NCBI RefSeq assembly: GCF_946221145.1 | Contig: NZ_CAMIOH010000049.1 | Span: 1-17,725 of the forward strand | DNA: 17,725 nucleotides | Reading direction: 5' to 3' | Source: an uncultured Paracoccus sp. | GTDB taxonomy: Bacteria; Pseudomonadota; Alphaproteobacteria; Rhodobacterales; Rhodobacteraceae | In this document: one piece after another, positions 1 through 5,655 of the stretch | Layout of the letters: each line of letters begins with the position of its first letter | How positions within the stretch are numbered: position 1 is the first letter of the stretch | Translations under genes and position numbers: made by a program | The notes under the pieces: model-generated | Told to the model about the DNA's origin: nothing | The model's database searches: none | Seen by the model: the letters and a program-made list of their open reading frames with translations, nothing else

Positions 1-236
1 TCGCTGATCCCGTTTTGACGGCTCGACCGGCGATCACGCCCAGAAGGATCATTACAGAGACGCGCAGATCGTGCATTCCAACCCGTCATGAAAAAGCGAA
101 TCGGACCGGCACACCGATCATGATCCCACAGGCTGGAAAAACGAATCAGGGAAGCGACAGCATCCGCTGTCCCTGAACGCGTTCCGCCGGTGAACTTGCG
201 GTCATCGCCACGAACCAGGGGAAGGGGAGTTGTCAC
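1..236. other. Intergenic left edge, no gene seen
   Basis: No open frame here has convincing coding character. One frame ends at a TGA at 16-18 after five codons and could be the tail of a gene to the left, but that cannot be tested from this window. The only clear element is a purine-rich ribosome binding site (AAGGGGAG, about 222-229) seven bases before the GTG at 237. No convincing promoter hexamers or RNA gene were recognised. Confidence 0.4.
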
Positions 237-911
237 GTGAGCGATTGGTTCATTGCGCAACTCGATGGCAGCCGGCTTGGACCCCATGTCAGGCGACCTG
301 TCAGGCGACCTGTCACGCGACGACATCATGGCCCGGATCGCCGAGGGCACGCCGGCACCGGAAACGCCTGTGTGGAAACAGGAAATGCCCGACTGGCAGG
401 CGGCGAAGAAGACCGAGTGAGGGGCGGTGTTCGTGAATGTGCCGCCGCCTGGTTCGCCAGCCATGCAGCCTGCCTTCACGCCGCCACCCGTTTCCATGAA
501 CGGACGATCCGCCGGACCAGGTGCCGATGCATCGCGCTTGTCCGCATTGGAACGCGCAGGTTATGCCGCACCGCCGCGGGGCTTTCGTGACGCGGTCGCC
601 GTCTGCCTGTCGAAAGATGCGGCATTCAGTGGTCGGGCCGGCCGATCAGAATATTGGTATTGGACCCTGTTTTCGACCCTGTTGCGTCCGCTTTTGTTGA
701 AGCCTTTCTTGCCGGTCGCGAGACTGCTTTCGGAAGGATGGTGTCGCTGATCCTTTTTCTTACGACGGTTGTGGTCCAGACGCGCCGGTTGCACGACATC
801 GACCGATCCGGCTGGTGGCAGTTGCTGTTGCTTGTGCCCGTCGTCGGTTGGATCATCCTGATCGTCTGGAACTGCAAGCGCGGCGTGGATTATTCGACGC
901 GCTTTGATTGA
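237..911 (+). pseudogene. Broken GYF_2 + DUF805 membrane protein gene
   Basis: Three reading-frame pieces join into one recognisable protein. It starts at the GTG at 237 behind a strong ribosome binding site and reads MSDWFIAQLDGSRLGP, the start of a GYF_2 (DUF4339) domain. At the C run 282-285 the frame must shift to the one starting ATG 286, which continues the domain as ARIAEGTPAPETPVWKQEMP followed by DW. That frame meets TGA at 418-420, then continues in the same frame through a proline-rich linker into the start of DUF805 (GRAGRSEYWYWTLF, about 631-672). At the T run 670-673 the frame must shift again to reach the rest of DUF805 (RRLHDIDRSGWW and a hydrophobic segment), ending at TGA 909-911. 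DUF805 proteins are small inner-membrane proteins of unknown function and are known fused to GYF_2. Genuine decay fits best. Both shifts lie at homopolymers, so sequencing error is possible for those but not for the stop. A separate downstream gene starting near 427 is an alternative. Confidence 0.72.
289..312 (+). repeat. 12-bp tandem duplication in the GYF_2 gene
   Basis: TCAGGCGACCTG occurs twice head to tail (289-300 and 301-312), and a third degenerate copy, TCACGCGACGAC, follows at 313-324. In the domain's frame it encodes SGDL-SGDL-SRDD, lengthening the turn after the GP motif. It begins a few bases after the first frameshift point, which suggests replication slippage in this spot. Confidence 0.8.
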
Positions 912-923
912 ACGCGCCCTGCG

Positions 924-1886
924 TTACAGGCTGTCCAGCAGGCGCGCCACATGGTCGGGACCGGCGGGGACGATGCCGGTGGGGTTCAGGGCCTTGATCG
1001 AATAATACCCGGCCTTGATATGGTCCAGGCTGACCGTTTCGGCGACGCCGGGCAGGCGCAGCATCCGTTCCAGATAGGCCGACAGGCGCGGATAATCGGC
1101 CAGACGGCGGATATTGGTCTTGAACAGCCCGTGATAGGCCGCGTCAAAGCGGATCAGCGTCACGAACAGCCGGATGTCCGATTCCGTCAGCCGGTCGCCC
1201 AGCAGATAAGGGCCGGTCAGTTCCTCCTCCAGCCGGTCCAAGGTGGCGAAAACGCCCGCCACGGCCTCGTCATAGGCGGCCTGGGTGGTGGCGAAACCGG
1301 CCTTGTAGACGCCGTTGTTCAGGCTGTCATAGACCTGCGCGTTCAGCGCGTCGATGCGCGCGGCCAGATCGGCGGGATACAGGTCGGGCGTGCCCGGCGC
1401 CAGATCGGCGAAGGCGGTGTTGAACATGCGCAGGATCTCGGCGCTTTCGTTGCTGACGGCGCTGTCGGTCCGTTCGTCCCACAGCAGCGGCACCGTCGCC
1501 CGGCCGGTATAGCCCGCATCGGCGCGGGTATAGAGCTGATGCAGATGCGCCGCGCCGTGCAGCGGGTCGGCATCGGCGCCCGGATAGCCGCCGAAGGCCC
1601 AGCCCTGATCGGTCAGCACCGGGTTCAGGACCGTGACCGCGATCAGGCCGTCCAGCCGCTTCAGCTTGCGGGCGATCAGCGTGCGCGAGGCCCAGGGGCA
1701 GATCAGCGCGACATACAGGCGATAGCGCCCGGCCTCGGCCCGGAAGCCGCCGCTGCCGGTCGGGCCGGGGCTGCCATCGGCGGTGATCCAGTTGCGGAAC
1801 GAGGACTCCTGCCGCACGAAGCGGCCCTGTTCGTCCTTGGCCTGCACCGGGTGCCAGTCCGCCGTCCATGTGCCGTTCACAAGCAT
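924..1886 (-). CDS. Xi-class glutathione transferase / glutathionyl-hydroquinone reductase
   Basis: This 320-residue protein matches the length and layout of the YqjG/PcpF/ECM4 family, which reduces glutathionyl-hydroquinones with glutathione in the cytoplasm. The family-defining CPWA motif is present (C63 the catalytic cysteine, in LICPWASRT), followed by a thioredoxin-like beta strand with TVPLLWD (131-137) and NESAEI (146-151), then an all-helical C-terminal domain with the LLGDRLTESDIRLF segment (228-241). The start chosen, ATG at 1884-1886, gives the typical MLVNGTW beginning and has an AGGGGG ribosome binding site just upstream; a longer open frame exists but lacks family support. It lies 25 bp downstream of the doxX-like gene on the same strand and is probably co-transcribed with it. 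The role in detoxifying quinones or electrophiles is known for the family; that it does so here is inference. Confidence 0.92.
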   Translation of the reverse strand: MLVNGTWTADWHPVQAKDEQGRFVRQESSFRNWITADGSPGPTGSGGFRAEAGRYRLYVALICPWASRTLIARKLKRLDGLIAVTVLNPVLTDQGWAFGGYPGADADPLHGAAHLHQLYTRADAGYTGRATVPLLWDERTDSAVSNESAEILRMFNTAFADLAPGTPDLYPADLAARIDALNAQVYDSLNNGVYKAGFATTQAAYDEAVAGVFATLDRLEEELTGPYLLGDRLTESDIRLFVTLIRFDAAYHGLFKTNIRRLADYPRLSAYLERMLRLPGVAETVSLDHIKAGYYSIKALNPTGIVPAGPDHVARLLDSL

Positions 1887-1911
1887 GATCGCCCCCTGTC
1901 GTATCCGTGCC

Positions 1912-2319
1912 TCAGGCGCGACGCGTGGTCGGGACCAGGGCATAGGCCCCGTCGCCAAGCGCCGCCAGGGCCGCCTGCACAATGGCCCACATCACCGGAT
2001 ATTCCCAGCCGCCGCCAGCATTGGACCAGCTGAACCCCGCGCCGCCATGGCCAAAGATCGCCGCGCCCAGCAGCACCGGCACCAGGGCCAGCGACACCAG
2101 CCGCGCCTTGATCCCCAGGATCAGCGCCAGGCCGCCCGCGATCTCGACCAGCATGGTCAGCCAGCCAAGCGCGCCGGGCAGGCCGATGGATTCGAAATAG
2201 CCGGCCGTGCCTGCCGGGGTGAACACGAACAGCTTGGTCAGCCCGTGGACCAGGAACAGCGCGCCGGTCGTCACGCGCAGGGCCAGGATGCCCAGGGGGG
2301 CGGTCTTGAGGTCGATCAT
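1912..2319 (-). CDS. DoxX family membrane protein
   Basis: A 135-residue, four-helix inner-membrane protein. It has the DoxX signature early on (LRVTTGALFLVHGLTKL, residues 14-30), then helices around 49-69, 75-92 and 107-124, with the short loop GFSWSNAGGGWEYP (95-108) typical of the family's periplasmic region. The start ATG (2317-2319) is preceded by a textbook AGGAGAG ribosome binding site; an upstream in-frame extension lacks DoxX similarity. DoxX proteins are small quinone/thiosulfate- or redox-stress-associated membrane proteins whose biochemistry is mostly unassigned. It is the first gene of a pair with the glutathione transferase and is divergent from a LysR regulator, an arrangement that suggests a regulated quinone or electrophile stress response. 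Confidence 0.9.
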   Translation of the reverse strand: MIDLKTAPLGILALRVTTGALFLVHGLTKLFVFTPAGTAGYFESIGLPGALGWLTMLVEIAGGLALILGIKARLVSLALVPVLLGAAIFGHGGAGFSWSNAGGGWEYPVMWAIVQAALAALGDGAYALVPTTRRA

Positions 2320-2397
2320 CGTTTCTCTCCTGAAAAGGGCGGCCCGTCGGGGGCCGGTCATGGGGCTGTTATGCGCCCGAACCGACATGGCGGAAAT

Positions 2398-2423
2398 GGC
2401 GGGATTGTGGTATCACTGCCGCC
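2398..2423. promoter_or_regulatory. Candidate LysR-type operator (inverted repeat)
   Basis: An imperfect inverted repeat has left arm GGCGGGATTG (2398-2407) and right arm CACTGCCGCC (2414-2423). Eight of ten arm positions are complementary around a six-base centre, and the arms carry the T-N-A type symmetry seen at LysR sites. It lies 23 bp before the lysR ATG and about 80 bp before the divergent doxX-like gene, where a LysR regulator would repress itself and control its neighbour. No promoter hexamers were assigned, so this is a candidate only. Confidence 0.35.
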
Positions 2424-2446
2424 GTAATGTTCTGAATGAGGGCGGC

Positions 2447-3340
2447 ATGGATCTGGTTGACGGAATGCGGGTCTTTGTCGCAGCGGTCGAGACGGGATCC
2501 TTTGCCGGCGCTGCCGGGCGGGTCGGAATTTCGGCCAAGCTGGCGTCGAAATACATGGCCGAGCTTGAGGCGCGGATGGGCGCGCAGCTTTTGTATCGGA
2601 CCACGCGGCGGCTGGGGCTGACCGCGGCGGGACAGCGGCTGATGGCGCAGGCGCCCGACTGGCTGGACCAGCTGGACCAGATGTCCAGCGAGCTGCGCGA
2701 ATCGCAGCGCGGGTTGACGGGCACGATCCGGGTCTCGGCGGCGGTGACGCATGGCGAACTGCTGCTGGCGCCGTTGCTGCGGCGGTTCCGGGCGGACCAT
2801 CCCGGGCTGGTGATCGACCTGCGGCTGGCGGATCCGTTCGTCGATCTGGTGGCCCAGGGCATCGACATCGCCATCCGCATCGGCAGGCTGGACGATTCGG
2901 CGCTGATGGCCCGCAGGCTGGGGGGGATGGGCCTGATCCTGGTCGCCTCGCCCGGATATGTCGCGCGGCACGGCCATCCCGCCACGCCCGAGGATCTGGC
3001 AGATCACGCCTGCATCCGCGACACCAACATGCGCGGCGACGGCACCTGGCCGCTGATCGACACGCAGGGAGAGAGGCGGATCGCGGTGACGGGGCATTTC
3101 CTGGTCAACAGCGCCCGCAGCGTCCGCGACCTGGCCTTGGCGGATGAGGGGGTGGCGCTGTGCCCGGATTACGTGGTCCGCGACGATCTGGCCCAGGGGC
3201 GGCTGCTGCGGGTGTTGCCCGATGCCCATGGCCCGCAGCTGGACATCCATGCCGTCTATCCGCCGCAGCGTCGCATGACCCGCCGGACGCGGGTCTTGCT
3301 GGAGTTTCTGGTGGAGTCCTTCGAGGGCGCCGGGCGCTGA
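2447..3340 (+). CDS. LysR family transcriptional regulator
   Basis: This 297-residue protein has the usual LysR length. Residues 1-62 form the winged helix-turn-helix (MRVFVAAVETGSFAGAAGRV then the recognition helix SAKLASKYMAELE and RTTRRLGLTAAG). Residues about 90-290 form the substrate-binding domain, with GTIRVSAAVTHGELLLAPLL, DIAIRIGRLDDSALMARRLG and the closing VYPPQRRMTRRTRVLLEFL. It belongs to the common type that responds to small aromatic or electrophilic molecules, but the effector cannot be read from sequence. The ATG at 2447 is chosen because it begins exactly at the helix-turn-helix and has a GAGGGCGG ribosome binding site; the frame is open further upstream without similarity. 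It is divergent from doxX/GST, with a 127-bp gap containing an inverted repeat. It ends 15 bp from the convergent RTX gene. Confidence 0.93.
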   Translation: MDLVDGMRVFVAAVETGSFAGAAGRVGISAKLASKYMAELEARMGAQLLYRTTRRLGLTAAGQRLMAQAPDWLDQLDQMSSELRESQRGLTGTIRVSAAVTHGELLLAPLLRRFRADHPGLVIDLRLADPFVDLVAQGIDIAIRIGRLDDSALMARRLGGMGLILVASPGYVARHGHPATPEDLADHACIRDTNMRGDGTWPLIDTQGERRIAVTGHFLVNSARSVRDLALADEGVALCPDYVVRDDLAQGRLLRVLPDAHGPQLDIHAVYPPQRRMTRRTRVLLEFLVESFEGAGR

Positions 3341-3355
3341 CCAGTCCCCGGCGGC

Positions 3356-4546
3356 TTACCAGAAGTCGATCCGGGTCTGCAGAAGCCCGGTCAGCGAATC
3401 GGCGTCATGGCCCAGGAAGATCACCCCATGGCCGTTCCCCAGATCCAGAAAGGCCGAATCGCCCAGATCCTGCACCCGATCCTGCAAGGCTTCGGGGTCG
3501 ATGGTCTGGCCGTTGATGGACCGGGTCAGGACCAGCCGATCCTCGGCCGAGAAATCGCTGATGATGTCCACGCCATGGGCACTGCGGAACTGGAACTGGT
3601 CCGCCCCCGCGCCGCCGGTCAGGAAATCGTCGCCCGCACCGCCATTCAGCGCGTCATTCCCCTCGCCTCCGTCGATCATGTCGTTGCCGCGCCCGCCATG
3701 CAGCGTGTCGTTCCCGGCCCGGCCAAAGATCGAATCGTCGCCCCGGCCCAGATCCTCGACCGCGGCCACGAAATCGTTGCCGTCGCCGCAGTCGATGACA
3801 TCGTCGCCGCCGCCGGCGTCGATCCAGTCGTTGCCCGCCCCGGCCTTGATGGTGTCGTCGCCGAAGCCGCCATGGAGGGTGTCGTTGCCGGTGCCGCCGT
3901 CCAGCAGGTCGTTGCCGTTGTCGCCCGACAGGCGGTCGTTGCCGTCGCCGCCGAACAGCAGATCGTCGCTCAGCCCGCCCGACAGCGTGTCGCGGCCCCT
4001 GCCGCCCAGCAGGATGTCGCGCCCGGCGCCGCCGTCCAGCAGGTCGTTGCCATCCCCGCCGACCAGCAGGTCGTCGCCGTCCTGGCCGTCCAGGCTGTCG
4101 TTGCCGGTCCCGCCATGCAGCAGATCCGCGCCAAAGGATCCGAACAGAGCGTCGTTGCCCGTGCCCCCGAACAGCCAGTCCGAGGCGGTGCGCTTGGCCG
4201 CGGCCCAGTCGTCATAGGACAGCCCGCCGCGCGCCGGATCGGTCAGCCAGCGGACATCCAGAACATCGTCGCCGTCGCCGCCGAACAGCAGGTTCCAGCC
4301 CGCGCCGCCATGCAGCGAATCATCGCCGCCATAGCCCACCAGGACATGATCGCCGATCCCCGCCACGATCGTATCGCCGACCGGACCGCCCAGCCGGAGG
4401 CCGGTGGCGAGACTGGCCAGGAACCGCGGCAAGGCCGCATCGGCAAGCCCCTGCCACGGGATCAGGGCCTGGGTCAGTTCGGGGTTCGTCGGCAGCAGGG
4501 TGAGGATGTCGTCGGACAGGACGGTCGAGATCGGAGAGGTCGCCAT
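3356..4546 (-). CDS. RTX calcium-binding protein, probable type I secretion substrate
   Basis: A 396-residue protein with no Sec signal peptide. Residues 1-55 are a non-repeat N-terminus of unknown fold. Glycine- and aspartate-rich RTX nonapeptides (GGxGxDxLx) begin near residue 71, are interrupted by a non-repeat insert at 98-125, and run to about 318. The C-terminus (ADQFQFRSAHGVDIISDF, 315-332, then DRLVLTRSI) is the serralysin-type sequence that precedes an uncleaved C-terminal secretion signal; it ends in RIDFW. RTX repeats fold into a calcium-bound beta-roll outside the cell. No catalytic domain is visible, so it may be a structural, adhesive or matrix protein. The start ATG (4544-4546) is chosen over an upstream one because the extension is arginine/proline-rich and unlike RTX N-termini; its ribosome binding site (GGAAAA) is modest. 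It is divergent from the second RTX gene, and the exporter genes lie about 8 kb away. Confidence 0.9.
   Translation of the reverse strand: MATSPISTVLSDDILTLLPTNPELTQALIPWQGLADAALPRFLASLATGLRLGGPVGDTIVAGIGDHVLVGYGGDDSLHGGAGWNLLFGGDGDDVLDVRWLTDPARGGLSYDDWAAAKRTASDWLFGGTGNDALFGSFGADLLHGGTGNDSLDGQDGDDLLVGGDGNDLLDGGAGRDILLGGRGRDTLSGGLSDDLLFGGDGNDRLSGDNGNDLLDGGTGNDTLHGGFGDDTIKAGAGNDWIDAGGGDDVIDCGDGNDFVAAVEDLGRGDDSIFGRAGNDTLHGGRGNDMIDGGEGNDALNGGAGDDFLTGGAGADQFQFRSAHGVDIISDFSAEDRLVLTRSINGQTIDPEALQDRVQDLGDSAFLDLGNGHGVIFLGHDADSLTGLLQTRIDFW
3593..4336 (-). repeat. RTX nonapeptide repeat blocks (interrupted)
   Basis: 27-bp coding repeats specify GGxGxDxLx units at residues 71-97 and about 126-318 of the minus-strand RTX protein. 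A non-repeat insert (98-125) and a looser stretch around 261-271 (AAVEDLGRGDD) break the array. The units are more diverged from each other than those of the neighbouring RTX gene. Confidence 0.85.
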
Positions 4547-4567
4547 GGTGCTTTTTCCAGGAATGAA

Positions 4568-4613
4568 ATGGCCCGGCGCCTTCTGCCCGGATTCCGGCCC
4601 TGAGCCGGGCCAT
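4568..4613. promoter_or_regulatory. Perfect 10-bp inverted repeat between the divergent RTX genes
   Basis: ATGGCCCGGC (4568-4577) and GCCGGGCCAT (4604-4613) are perfect inverted complements separated by 26 bases, and a shorter GCCCGG inside the spacer can also pair with the right arm. It lies 22 bp upstream of the minus-strand RTX start. It could form a leader hairpin in that gene's mRNA or be a protein-binding site for both genes. Neither role can be shown here. Confidence 0.5.
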
Positions 4614-4663
4614 CGCACAAATGTTAACCCGGCCCCGCGCCTCGGCGATCCCGGAAATGGACG

Positions 4664-4682
4664 CAATTTTAAGTAATTAGAA
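4664..4682. promoter_or_regulatory. AT-rich patch, likely RTX promoter region
   Basis: Within a very GC-rich sequence, the stretch around CAATTTTAAGTAATTAGAA is almost pure A/T. It sits 66-84 bp before the plus-strand RTX start and 118-136 bp before the minus-strand RTX start. It is the most promoter-like part of the divergent spacer, but hexamers for either direction could not be assigned with confidence. Confidence 0.3.
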
Positions 4683-4747
4683 GTCGGTCGTTCCGCCGCT
4701 CTCGTTTAGGTTGTCGGGGTAAGGTCAACAACAAGGAAGGGGTCACA

Positions 4748-5563
4748 ATGGCCACGATACCAGGAGGCGCGTTCAGCGATTTCTTGTTCGGAACATCGCT
4801 TGCGGACTTCATCACGGCGGGGGCGGGCAACGACACCGTCCTGGGCAATTCCGGCGACGACATCGTGTATGGCGGCGCGGGCGACGATCTTCTCAACGGC
4901 GGATCCGGCGACGACCGCCTGTTCGGGGAGGAAGGCAACGACCAGCTTCTGGGCGGGTCGGGCAATGATTCGCTGTATGGCGGCATCGGCGACGACACGC
5001 TGTCGGGCGGTGCGGGCGACGATCTGCTGGACGGCGGCGATGGCGACGACCTGCTGGCAGGCGGCGCCGGGAACGACACGCTGTCGGGGGGCGCGGGTGA
5101 CGACGCGCTGTCCGGCGATGCCGGGAACGACCTGCTGTCGGGCGGTGCCGGCGACGATACGCTGTCGGGCGGCGCAGGCGACGACCAGCTTGTCGGCGAT
5201 GCCGGCAACGATCTGCTGCTGGGCGGCGACGGCGACGACCTGCTGCTGGGCGGCGATGGCAACGACACGCTGGACGGTGGCGCGGGCGACGACAACCTGT
5301 ATGGCGGCGCGGGTGATGACCTGTTCATCTTCTCGGGCGGCGGGGATGTGGTCATGGATTTCTCGGATGGCGACATCCTGCAGATTTCCTCTCGCCTGGA
5401 AGGGGTCACGCTGGGTTCCGCCGGTGAAGTGGCCGATTTCGCCGTGGATCTGGGCGATGCGGGCACCCTGATCGACTTTGGCCAGGGCGACAGCGTGCTG
5501 CTGCACGGCGTGTCCTATGAGGACGTGACGGCCGATCCCGGCCGGTTCTTCACCGTCGTCTAG
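4748..5563 (+). CDS. Compact RTX repeat protein, probable type I secretion substrate
   Basis: A 271-residue acidic protein that is mostly beta-roll. After a 22-residue lead (MATIPGGAFSDFLFGTSLAD and two more), 19 RTX nonapeptides run without a break (residues 23-193), then a 78-residue C-terminal region (DLFIFSGGGDVVMDFSDGDI onward) ends in DPGRFFTVV, a hydrophobic tail of the kind used as a type I secretion signal. There is no Sec signal, no enzyme domain and no room for one. A strong AAGGAAGGGG ribosome binding site precedes the ATG. The likely role is an extracellular calcium-dependent structural or surface-matrix protein. It starts 201 bp from the divergent RTX gene and ends 92 bp before the glycosyltransferase/exporter operon, whose ABC and HlyD proteins are the natural export route. 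Export by that pair is inference from proximity. Confidence 0.92.
   Translation: MATIPGGAFSDFLFGTSLADFITAGAGNDTVLGNSGDDIVYGGAGDDLLNGGSGDDRLFGEEGNDQLLGGSGNDSLYGGIGDDTLSGGAGDDLLDGGDGDDLLAGGAGNDTLSGGAGDDALSGDAGNDLLSGGAGDDTLSGGAGDDQLVGDAGNDLLLGGDGDDLLLGGDGNDTLDGGAGDDNLYGGAGDDLFIFSGGGDVVMDFSDGDILQISSRLEGVTLGSAGEVADFAVDLGDAGTLIDFGQGDSVLLHGVSYEDVTADPGRFFTVV
4814..5326 (+). repeat. 19-unit unbroken RTX nonapeptide array
   Basis: Nineteen consecutive 27-bp units encode x-G-G-x-G-(D/N)-D-x-(L/V/F). The period never slips and there is no insert; SGGAGDD recurs four times and (L/D)GGDG(D/N)D three times. The high similarity between units at the DNA level makes the array prone to length change by slippage or recombination. 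Confidence 0.9.
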
Positions 5564-5655
5564 AACGGTTTCTTTACCCCTGTCTGATAATCACGGTTCG
5601 GGCGCCCTGTGCCCGGACCAGCCGACCGATCCCCCTTGTTCCAGGCGCCAGACGC

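Noticed and set aside
951..2033. 360-codon plus-strand frame.
   Set aside because: Antisense to the glutathione transferase, which has the CPWA motif and a ribosome binding site.
3341..3355. 15-bp gap between convergent lysR and RTX genes as a shared terminator.
   Set aside because: No stem-loop with a T-tract can be formed within or across the gap.
3407..4603. 398-codon plus-strand frame antisense to the minus-strand RTX gene, with repeating VVAVAAEQQIV-like residues.
   Set aside because: It is the mirror of 27-bp RTX repeats in GC-rich DNA, has no ribosome binding site, and the minus-strand frame has clear RTX motifs.
4814..5326. Regular 27-bp periodicity that could be mistaken for a CRISPR or satellite array.
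   Set aside because: The units are contiguous, in frame and encode RTX nonapeptides; there are no spacers.
5563..5591. Possible promoter with extended -10 TGTCTGATAAT before the operon.
   Set aside because: The -10 (GATAAT, 5586-5591) is reasonable, but the matching -35 position reads GAACGG, so it was not annotated as a promoter.
5599..5615. CGGGC-GCCCTGT-GCCCG hairpin after the compact RTX gene.
   Set aside because: Only a 5-bp stem and no U-tract, so not a credible intrinsic terminator.
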